Source of the DNA: Ciona intestinalis
Taxonomy: Eukaryota > Chordata > Ascidiacea > Phlebobranchia > Cionidae
Length of the DNA: 64,000 nt
Assembly (NCBI RefSeq): GCF_000224145.3
Contig: NC_020167.2
Coordinates: forward strand, 7,380,233 to 7,444,232
Direction: 5' to 3'
Shown: positions 57,001-64,000 of the stretch, piece after piece
Numbering within the stretch: position 1 is the first letter of the stretch
Layout: each line of letters starts with the position of its first letter
Notes under the pieces: model-generated
Told to the model about the DNA's origin: nothing
Databases searched by the model: none
What the model saw: only the letters and a program-made list of their open reading frames with translations
Translations under genes and position numbers: made by a program

Positions 57001-58652
57001 ATGATATTTCACTTAATGAAATGTTTGCGGGCAATGAAGAGGAAAATTAAAGCGAGCAACTTCCTTTTAAACACCTGTTATTACAACTTAAACCAGATGT
57101 CGTCTGGGCAACATGACTAACGGATCATACATAACTTTAGTGCGCTTGAAACCCATTGTAACCATATATAGTAGGATGGGGAAAGATGGGACATCGTTTC
57201 ATTCTATTTTCTTGTCTCATTTGGTGCTAAACATAAAAAATCCCCCAAAATATGAAACCGTATCCTCACGACTCCCATGTACTTGTTTAAAACACGATAT
57301 TTGGATACTATGTGCTACGATTAAGTGTCACATTTTCGCCCAGCCTACTATATAAGCAAATTTTATTAGAGTTGTGTAATGGGTTTTTGTTGCCGCTGTA
57401 ATTTATTTTATCTGTCACGACGACCATAATTGTGCTGTAAAAGCGAGCAAAAAGTTTTTATAGACAACCACGAAAGCGCGGTTGACGGGCGAATTTTAAA
57501 TTGTTATCCGAAGCGTTCGCATCTGTAGGCAATTGTACGCCTTTTCTAATTAATGCAAAATGTCGTAATTATGCGAATGATCTTTGCTGGGAAATGTTTT
57601 TGAACCCATTTACACTTAACGCTGCGGTGCAATAAAAACACGGCTCTGGCTTAATTAAGCCTCTTGTAACAAATCACCTGTTTTAATCAATAACACCTGG
57701 GAAAAACGAAAACTCGATAAAAGGTATTTTCGCAAATTTAAGTATTTTAATATAGAAGAAAACTAGTCAAAAATTAGTTTCTCAAATATCCGTTTCTGGA
57801 GTATAACGGTCTGTTATGAATTTTTAATTTACTTTCGCTTAACCGCATTTTCTGGCAAATATAAACATACACACAGTCGGGTAATGTTAATAAGCCGTTA
57901 AAGTAGCGTGTCTGGCTCGCAAATTATCGGGCTCGAAATCCGTCGAGAGCCCAGCAATTCTTCAGTGGAATATTTCGGCAGAGCTACGTGTCAGGAATTT
58001 CAATTTCGAAATATGTTTCGACCACAAAAAATATGCTACCGTCCGCGAATATTTTCCACTTGAGTGGCAAAGAATTGAAAGTTAATTAAAATCGAAGATA
58101 TGTATTACTGGTAGCAGTGTCGTGACAAGCTACTAATTCGTGAGGTTTCATTCCACGGGTGAGCAAATTCACACGGGTTCAGATTTCAACCTGAATTTAC
58201 TGCGAGTGATAAATCGAATAGGTGTGGAGTTACAAAAAAGTGAAAATTTAAATTAAGACTGACTCTCGACTCTCAAGGGGTTCAGAGTTCACCGCTTAAC
58301 ATTTAGCCTTAACTACATTTGTAAACACACTGTGTTTGCGAATTTAACTGCCTGTATTCTTACTGCGTTCATTTAAATAGCAGCAAATATAGGGCGAAGT
58401 GTTTTACGTTGATAAAACAATAACGACACACATAATGTTAAGACAGGCGGGACCTAAAACGTAGCATTTACAAACGTAACATATTTGCTTTCTACTCTGC
58501 AGGTGTAGGGTTTCACGGCGTTGTATGGAATTTAACCAAGAGTTGGCTTATTAACACAAAAGCTGTAACAATCACTTACCTTGTGCCAATGCAAATTCAG
58601 ATAATGCGATTCCGAAAGCAATATAGAGCAAGAAACATCCGCTTCGATTCAT
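47855..58652 (-). CDS. Secreted protein with three antistasin-like cysteine repeats and a basic C-terminus
   Basis: Eight exons on the - strand keep phase and total 954 bases (317 residues): 58652-58580, 55663-55559, 54894-54778, 54558-54373, 53971-53834, 53054-53015, 48663-48596, 48081-47855. Exon 1 is a textbook signal peptide (CFLLYIAFGIALSEFALA). Exons 2-4 each hold one module C-x4-C-x6-C-x9-11-C-x2-C-x-C, close to the antistasin protease-inhibitor fold but with a longer second loop. Each is bounded by phase-1 introns, the mark of shuffled or duplicated modules. Exon 5 (CNTPDLG, then KYRLVIRKLKKGFQPGKSY) plus exons 6-7 look beta-rich, loosely like reeler or netrin-type (NTR) domains; neither is secure. 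The tail is Lys/Arg-rich (KKRKLKRY), suggesting heparin or matrix binding. Exons 1-5 are well supported; 6-8 are tentative. Further exons could sit in the 2.9 kb intron 1. Confidence 0.6.
48257..48429. mobile_element. MITE family A, shortened
   Basis: TAGTAGGGTGGGGGGACAGC at the left lacks the GAAGATG part of the terminal repeat; the right end is TCTCCCCCCATCCTACTATA. A loose end fragment (GTGTCCCGTCTTTCCCCACA) lies at 48,538-48,557. Confidence 0.8.
48596..48663 (-). CDS. Tentative 68-base exon of the secreted gene
   Basis: It lies between TTGTTTCAG and GTATTGTC and encodes IVALKGPGAHIPGFFANKKN in the matching phase. The acceptor tract is good. Its distance from the previous candidate (4.4 kb) lowers confidence. 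Confidence 0.4.
49363..49545. mobile_element. MITE family A-related element
   Basis: Ends TACTGGGGGTGAGGTTGATG and GGCCATCTTACCCCAACCTA with interior similarity to family A in reverse order. It is close to the 29,532 subtype. Confidence 0.6.
50200..50396. mobile_element. MITE family A, full-length
   Basis: GATGGGGGAAGATGGGACAC at the left and TCCCATCTAACCCCCACCCT at the right, all internal blocks in the + order. Confidence 0.86.
52326..52603. mobile_element. MITE family A, full copy plus adjacent fragment
   Basis: A full copy spans 52,326-52,523 (GTAAGGTGGGGGAAGATGGG to CCTTACCCCACCCATACTAT). A second, truncated right half follows at 52,545-52,603, ending in CCATCTTGCCCTACTATA. Confidence 0.8.
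53015..53054 (-). CDS. Tentative 40-base micro-exon of the secreted gene
   Basis: It lies between AATTAG and GTTAAGT and encodes GHGKFRATGVTFTG in the frame required by the previous exon. Its end phase (2) is the one the next candidate exon needs. Support is limited to splice sites and phase. Confidence 0.35.
53834..53971 (-). CDS. Exon with a beta-rich, reeler- or NTR-like start
   Basis: A 138-base exon from ATTACAG to AAGG/GTAGGT, phase 1 on both sides, encoding DGQCNTPDLGIASIGRN and then VAKYRLVIRKLKKGFQPG. The Y-x-[LV]-x-[IV]...PG-x-x-Y pattern recalls reeler domains and the YxVxVxxVxKG strand of netrin-type modules. I cannot decide between them. Confidence 0.65.
54062..54262. mobile_element. 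MITE family A, opposite orientation
   Basis: TATAGTAGGGTGGGGGAGTT to GTGTCCCAACTTTCCCCACC. It lies in the intron between the third antistasin-like exon and the 53.9 kb exon. Confidence 0.85.
54373..54558 (-). CDS. Antistasin-like repeat 3 exon
   Basis: A 186-base exon between CCGACAG and GTAAAT, phase 1 on both sides. It encodes CPQLTCTAQQLGCNRLAV and then NQTTRCRICSC, followed by a polar linker with Arg/Asp (RGNADERIDIDP). NQT is a possible N-glycosylation site. Confidence 0.75.
54778..54894 (-). CDS. Antistasin-like repeat 2 exon
   Basis: A 117-base exon between ATTACAG and GTAAGA, phase 1 on both sides. It encodes CPLHGCTVELLGCPGRSL and then RKSNGCTLCECEP. The six cysteines align with repeats 1 and 3. 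Confidence 0.78.
54976..55175. mobile_element. MITE family A inserted in a TA microsatellite
   Basis: TAGTAGGGTGGGGAAGGTGG directly follows a run of TATATA (54,951-54,976), and the right end is again followed by TATATAT. This agrees with TA target preference. Confidence 0.85.
55559..55663 (-). CDS. Antistasin-like repeat 1 exon
   Basis: A 105-base exon between CACCAG and GTGAGTAT, phase 1 on both sides. It encodes SCPYHLCTAERLGCSEGG and then LRRDERGCLLCKCQ: six cysteines in the same spacing as the two following exons. Confidence 0.75.
55741..55934. mobile_element. MITE family A, divergent
   Basis: TAGTAAAGTGGGGCAAGATG to CCATTTTACCCCAGCTTATA with clear interior similarity (CTTTGTTTACTACCAAATGG). 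Confidence 0.75.
57165..57356. mobile_element. MITE family A, slightly deleted
   Basis: TAGTAGGATGGGGAAAGATG to TTTTCGCCCAGCCTACTATA; the centre lacks part of the GACCGTTGTTAATTG block. Confidence 0.8.
58580..58652 (-). CDS. Signal-peptide exon of the antistasin-like gene
   Basis: The ATG is at 58,652-58,650. It encodes MNRSGC and then a long hydrophobic core ending in ALAQ, a plausible signal-peptidase site. It ends in phase 1 at a strong donor (CAAG/GTAAGT). The start is the first ATG; three bases CAA precede it. Confidence 0.78.
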
Positions 58653-59527
58653 TTGATTTGCAGTAAATTCACCGACGACAGACGACCTGTATTCTCTAGT
58701 TCGACGGTTACAATAAATGCTCTGCACGACAATGAAATCGTTATATCACATTTCAATATCCTTATCGCTATTTTACTTTTACTGACAGAAATGTTATCAC
58801 TCCCCTGTTTGCTAACTCCTGCGAATTTAGCCGCAAAAAGAGGTTCTAAATACGAATAGAAAACTTTTAGAAAGGCACTCAACTACTAAAACGATTGCAC
58901 CTATACAACTCCCCTCTACATGTGTAAGTTATTTTCTAGTTATACCGCTGAAAAATTCCACTACATTTTGGGGCAATATGGCAGAGCATACTGAACATGA
59001 CGAATGCAATCGTCCTTCAGGCGATAACTAGTCGTCTGGTAAGAAACAGCTGATATATAGCTTCTCTCGTTCGCCAAACAGTCGAGAAAAAGTGGATCGG
59101 CTAGACAGGAGACAGCAGACAAAACGACTTTCTCGTTAAGCTCGGAATTAGGTAACAGCTATAATCAACAAATTCTGAACCCAAATGTGAAAGTGCTTCA
59201 AAATAAGATATTTTTAAATGAAATGCATTTTCTCTTTAAACAGCACAATCATGTTGTTCTAAAATAACACAAAAAATTTCAAAATTGCGCAATTAAAATT
59301 ATACTTTGTTTATTTATACAACAATTTGTTTTGTAGAATATATTTCCTATCTTGAAGCAACTTTTAACATTTTGTACGCTGATATAAAAACTCCATCCGG
59401 GCATAGATTAGACATCTTACCGAGCGCATTCGTCCCCTTTCTTTTGAATGATATAGGATCTCTATGACAAAAGCAACGTCACGCTGGAAAATTTATTGTT
59501 CGTTCCTTTTCGTCAGAATCTTCCAAG
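58653..59527. promoter_or_regulatory. Divergent promoter region between the secreted gene and RPL10A
   Basis: Only 875 bases separate the two start codons, which point away from each other, so both promoters must lie here or in first introns. A CCTTTTC tract at 59,505-59,511, about 16 bases before the RPL10A ATG, resembles the 5' TOP start of ribosomal protein mRNAs. Confidence 0.45.
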
Positions 59528-62500
59528 ATGAGGTTGGTGAAATTTATATCTTGTTTAATCACATGTTACATGCATAATTTCGAACTTAATTTATAATTTA
59601 TATGTAAGTAACGTTATGCAATATATGTAGGGACTCCTAGTTAAGTTTTGTGCTGTGTTTTAGTTAAACAAATTGCCCGATGATGTTATTGTTTTGCATG
59701 TATTAACTTAACGCAGATATGTGGAGTTCATTTCACACTGAGGGCATGAACTGTTTTAAATGTTGTTGCTTTTGCAAACATATAACACACTAGCCTGTAT
59801 TTGAATAAATATAAAAGTTTTTACGATTTTTAGTATGGCGTTTGCAGCCATTGTTAGTAACATACTTGGTAACTCATTAGCTGGCACCATGTTATAACGA
59901 CTGTTGTTTTCCGGCTATGCGAGAATAAAGTAAGTTACATTTAATCTCTATGTAAGTTAAAATACATTTTACCTCTTTCACAGTAAGGTATCACGTGATA
60001 CACTCTACGAGTGCGTAGAAAACATCCTTAAAGGTTCAAAAACCAAACAGAGGAAGTTTCTTGAATCTGTGGAGCTTCAAATCTCCTTGAAGAACTACGA
60101 TCCACAGAAGGACAAGCGTTTCTCTGGAACAGTCAAGTATGATTAAGCTACAACCAAAACTTTTGGGTTTTTACCCGTTATATAAGTTTTGGTAGCCAAA
60201 CCTGGCGGACCTTGACCCATGGTCTTTAATATTGGGTAGCAACAAGTAATTGTTGCGTTAAATTGTTAAGACTGTTTAAAAAAGTATGTAGGAATTTTAA
60301 TTTGGATTCCTGTCTGTTTATAACCATGTTAGTTTGCTTTCGAGCAGCACTCATTATATAAGTTCACTAAACTATGCTTGTTAAATTGTAAGAACTTTCA
60401 AAAATTTGGTTTGTCTATAAGGGACCCCTATAAATGCCGCAGTACACCAGTGCCATAAACCTGTAAAACTAATGTATCGCCACGCTTATGTTGTTTGAAC
60501 TGGTTAACATAATAAATGTCTATGCATTTTCAAACTTAGCATTTTTTTACTAATCTGCATACTTCGCTGCAGTATAAGTTGATATCGTAGATTACTGTGA
60601 ACTTGTTGCGTAAATAACACTCCTAAATATGTTTTATAAAGAACCAATTCCAAAAGTGGTCTTATGTGTTAAATTTGTCTTAAATTCTTGGGCTGTTGTG
60701 TGTCATCTCATAAACTCATTTACAAATTATGTTGTCAAATGTATGTGCAATGACCAATATCCGGGTGCTATTAAACAATTGCCACCTTACGTTATCGCCA
60801 CAACCAGTGGCGCAGCCAGAGAAAAATAAGGGGGAGGGGGTTTAATAAAAAAAAAGTCAAATTTTTTTTTTGGTAAAAAAGGGGGGGTCACGACCCCATA
60901 CACCCCCCTGGCTGCGCCACAACCAACCACAAACCCGAATAATCACTGATCTTACAACCAACCACTAACATTTTCCACCAGCCTAATCTAACAATTACCT
61001 TCAGGTTGCCAAACTTGCCACGAAATAAGTTCCGCATCTGTGTGTTGGGAGATGCTCAACATTGTGATGAAGCAAACGCAAACAACATCGCTTGCATGAA
61101 TGTAGAGTCGTTGAAGAAGCTCAACAAGGATAAGAAACTCATCAAAAAGCTCGGTAAATATTTTATTTTGTAGTTCGATAGCAGGTATTAGTGAAGAATC
61201 CTTCCCTTTGTTATCTGCTAACTGCTAAACGTAACTACCAACTTCTGTCTCCTGAAAGGGAGACTTTTAAAACAGTACCAGTTGTACACACCATGTACAC
61301 GCCCGGACTACGTAATCACTTCACACTAGCATAATCTAAAGTATCGAAAGATTCTTCACTAGTGCCCAATATCCTATTCATCACGCCCAATGATGTCTTT
61401 GTTTTAATTTCTTAACAAACCGTGTAGAAAACCTTACTGAGGGCAGAAACTTAATCCTAAATGCATATGTCCAGTTATTTATGTCATTTAACAATTTTTG
61501 ATATAATCCCAGCAAAGAAATATGATGCTTTCCTTGCTTCTGAATCGCTCATTAAACAAATTCCAAGATTGCTTGGACCTGGTCTCAACAAAGCAGGAAA
61601 GTTTCCCTCCCTTGTGACACACCAGGAATCTTTGGCATCGAAGGTATAGGGTCTTGTCTTTTTTACGCAGTCAAACCTAAAATTAGGCCATTTTGCACAT
61701 TTTTGTATCCAATTATTTTGTATTAGTACTTTTGGTGCCTTGAACATTTCAAACAATTGTTGATAGAAACGGCCACTGCATATTTTTGAACATAATTTTC
61801 ACTATTTTTTAAAAATACCCACATACGAAAAAGCTCTAAACATGATCATTGTGGCTCTGGTTAGGGTCGTGGCTCGTGGGAATAGACAAACTGCTTGCAT
61901 ACTGCGCCTTTAATGCCTGCTTTATACGATTTTGTATTTTATGCTATGTCATGCATTTTTTTCTAATTTTCACCTCTATTTACCGTGAGAAAGCTTTTGT
62001 TAAAAATTAAATGTTTGATGTTAGGTTGTGACTTTTGTGACTTTTTTGTTACAGGACTATTATTTCTTCGCAGTTACAATCTTACCCCATTGTAACCTTA
62101 TGATTATTTCCAGATCCATGATGTGAAATCCACCATCAAGTTCCAGATGAAGAAAGTTCTTTGTTTAGCTGTTGCCATCGGTAACGTGAACATGACGGAA
62201 GATGAACTTGTTCAAAACTTGAATCTCGCCATTAACTTCTTGGTATGTAATAAGATATAAAAATATATTTAAAAAGTATGAATATATAGGAGTAAAATTT
62301 CCCTGAAATACAAATATGTAGAATGTAGTATGGTGGGAAAAGATGGGACACTATTAGCGCATAATATCCTGTTCGGGTTTTGAAAGATTAGCAACAGTTT
62401 ATAGGAGTCTTTAAAATACAGTAAAATACACTGCCCCGCCCTACTATGTATTATGTATATACGTAATAAATATATAGAAAGCACGCAATTGCTAGAACTT

Positions 62501-62982
62501 GGTGGTCATACCATACCATATAAAGTGTAGAACGTGTGCAAAATTAAAATCCGGGCTTCGCTAACCTCAGCTTCAATATAATGACTGATGTTTGATAGTA
62601 ACCTGGGAGACATTATACAAACTAAATACCAAACCTTTGACCTTCTGTCTACTAAAAGCCAAACAAGCTTGATTTTATTGGTGGGTGGGTCCACTTCCCC
62701 CTACAACAGATTTAAAGAGTGCATAACAATGTTTTGCTCAAATTTTACTATTTTTCAAGATCTTTTTAAAAGTCAAATTTTTACTATTCTATCTTTTACC
62801 TTTTTTTCTGTAAGTGTCATCATTCGAAAGTCTCATTATGGCTTAGATTTTTGTAAGTTAAATCTAAATATCAAACTTAAAAATATGCTTTCTTTCAGGT
62901 CTCCCTGCTAAAGAAGAACTGGCAAAACGTTCGTTCCCTGTACGTGAAAAGCACAATGGGACGTCCACAACGCTTGTACTAA
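59528..62982 (+). CDS. RPL10A: 60S ribosomal protein L10a (uL1)
   Basis: uL1 forms the mobile L1 stalk of the large subunit next to the tRNA exit site. Six exons (59528-59532, 59984-60136, 61005-61153, 61513-61643, 62114-62242, 62899-62982) keep phase and give 216 residues; human RPL10A has 217. Conserved blocks include [76 protein letters not shown] and [10 protein letters not shown] at the C-terminus. Exon 1 encodes only ATG plus two bases, a common ribosomal-protein design. A TOP-like pyrimidine tract precedes the ATG and AATAAA follows the stop by 11 bases. Intron 3 contains a worn copy of the repeat around 31.3 kb, intron 2 a MITE B and intron 5 a MITE A. Confidence 0.97.
60805..60920. 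mobile_element. MITE family B, RPL10A intron 2
   Basis: CAGTGGCGCAGCCAG to CTGGCTGCGCCAC. The sequence CCACAACC occurs at both edges, probably the target duplication merging with the terminal bases. Confidence 0.82.
62322..62453. mobile_element. MITE family A, internally deleted, in RPL10A intron 5
   Basis: It starts TAGTATGGTGGGAAAAGATG and ends CACTGCCCCGCCCTACTATG. About 60 bases of the interior are missing compared with full copies. Confidence 0.75.
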
Positions 62983-62993
62983 TTGCAAGCAAC

Positions 62994-62999
62994 AATAAA
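62994..62999 (+). terminator. RPL10A: Poly(A) signal of RPL10A
   Basis: AATAAA lies 11 bases after the TAA at 62,980-62,982, giving the very short 3' UTR typical of ribosomal protein genes. Confidence 0.85.
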
Positions 63000-63540
63000 T
63001 TTGCTGATTACTATTTTGTGATGTTTTCTTTGATTATTTTGGTATTGTGGAGTTAGGGTTAGAGGACAAAACTTTGGAGTTAGGGTTAGAGGACAAAACT
63101 TTAATCGTATTTGAACATGTATGTGTGTGTTTGTTTAGTTGTTTAAGTCAAGCACAGGACAGAAAAATATCAGTTACGGAAAAAATACAACGCATATAAG
63201 ATTTGACCAACAAACCAAATGTTACAACAGAAATGTATTTGTTCTTAACCGACATAATATATGTTCCGAAGAACATAAAAATGTTAAGTTGCAGAGATAG
63301 AAAATACACCACGCAAAATTTGGGCACAATGAAGGTTGGACAAGGCGTAAAATAATCGGTTACAGAAAATATAAAACAAAACCCGTGTCGTGATATATTC
63401 GTCCTGATTGATGTATTTGGACCGTGCGCTATTGCGCATGCGCAGTAGATCTAGAATACGTGCTCTAATAAATAGGTACCGATTAAAGAATGTTCGTTGG
63501 AGTAGAATCTCAGATTGTCTACCTACCAAAAAAACGTTTT

Positions 63541-63588
63541 TTTCAAGTTTTGGTTCCAACACATAATACCTGGAACCAAAACTTGAAA
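63541..63588. repeat. Perfect 18-bp hairpin
   Basis: TTTCAAGTTTTGGTTCCA (63,541-63,558) and its exact reverse complement (63,571-63,588) with a 12-base loop. It is related to the GAGTTTTGGTACAAACACAT repeat from 63,860 on. Confidence 0.9.
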
Positions 63589-63764
63589 AGTTATATATTT
63601 TGTAAAATATGTAAATAGTTTACAAAAAAAACTGCGAAACATGATTGAATCTCAATGTACAGTCCAAAGCGTTTTAACTAAATGATGAAATGTAATTCAG
63701 TTACATTCTTCTATTTAAACTCTGATTAATCTATTTAAACTCTGATTAAAATCTGTGAGATTGG

Positions 63765-64000
63765 AGATTGGGGTCCAATCTCACATTTTCGAGTTTTTGT
63801 ATCATGCGTTGGGGTAGAATCTCACTTTTTTTACTTTTGCCAAAAAAACATTTTTTTTGGAGTTTTGGTACAAACACATTGTACCGGTATCATGCGTTGG
63901 GGTCCAATCTCACATTTTCGACTTTTGCAAAAAAATTTTTTTACGAGTTTTGGTACAAACACATGATACCCCAGTATCATGCGTTGGGTAGAATCTAACT
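63765..64000. repeat. ~120-bp tandem repeat at the window end
   Basis: Units share GCGTTGGGGT(C/A)(C/G)AATCTCAC, an AAAAAA-rich centre, GAGTTTTGGTACAAACACAT and GTATCATGCGTTGGG. It runs off the end of the window. Confidence 0.85.

Larger units (their letters stand above)
55664..58579. other. 2.9 kb first intron of the - strand gene
   Basis: No supported exon. It contains family A MITEs at 55,741-55,934 and 57,165-57,356. A further antistasin module on a phase-1 exon could be hidden here, but I could not find one by its cysteine pattern. Confidence 0.5.
62983..64000. other. 3' flank, repeats only
   Basis: No gene seen. It contains a doubled 26-base unit (TTGGAGTTAGGGTTAGAGGA and onward) at 63,044-63,101, an 18-bp perfect hairpin at 63,541-63,588, a relative of the repeat next to Scribble exon 8 (about 63,645-63,750), and a ~120-bp tandem repeat from 63,765 to the window end. 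Confidence 0.6.

Noticed and set aside
59533..62898. Possible snoRNAs in RPL10A introns
   Set aside because: I looked for C/D boxes (TGATGA with CTGA) and found no properly spaced pair with terminal stems.

Overview
The window looks like nuclear DNA of a tunicate, most likely the ascidian genus Ciona. It is AT-rich with GT-AG introns, has a full chordate-type Scribble gene and a ribosomal protein L10a gene, and is dense in short inverted-repeat elements (MITEs). The genus is an inference; no search was possible.

Layout, left to right. (1) At 0.9-1.8 kb is a C-type-lectin-like single-pass membrane protein gene whose frame is broken exactly at the end of the lectin fold. (2) From 3.7 to 47.4 kb on the + strand one gene fills most of the window: the LAP-family polarity scaffold Scribble. 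I could chain 42 coding exons with matching splice phases (2036 residues): an acylation-type N-terminus with two conserved cysteines, about 16 leucine-rich repeats, an acidic linker, four PDZ domains and a long proline-rich/charged tail. Inside its 12 kb PDZ4-to-tail intron lies a 511-codon ORF (34,218-35,750). It starts with a perfect-looking N-myristoylation signal plus a polybasic stretch, ends at a phase-0 donor, and can join the Scribble tail exons in frame. It is either an alternative first exon giving a 1404-residue, LRR- and PDZ-free product, or a nested BASP1/MARCKS-like gene. (3) From 58.7 down to 47.8 kb on the - strand is a secreted protein gene, rebuilt here from eight phase-compatible exons (317 residues): signal peptide, three six-cysteine antistasin-like repeats on separate phase-1 exons, a beta-rich region of uncertain family, and a very basic C-terminus. 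Its 3' end converges with the Scribble 3' UTR. (4) From 59.5 to 63.0 kb on the + strand is RPL10A, six exons, 216 residues, head-to-head with the secreted gene.

The non-coding DNA is structured. About 20 copies of one TA-flanked ~190 bp MITE family are present, along with at least four other inverted-repeat families (two with clear 8-bp target duplications, so hAT-like) and many minisatellites. The most unusual pattern is that many Scribble introns carry partial tandem copies of the adjoining exon edge, including its splice site, with the copied site usually destroyed or followed by an early stop.

No tRNA, rRNA or CRISPR array was seen. There are two assembly gaps: 50 N at 14,460-14,509 and 4 N inside the 511-codon ORF.
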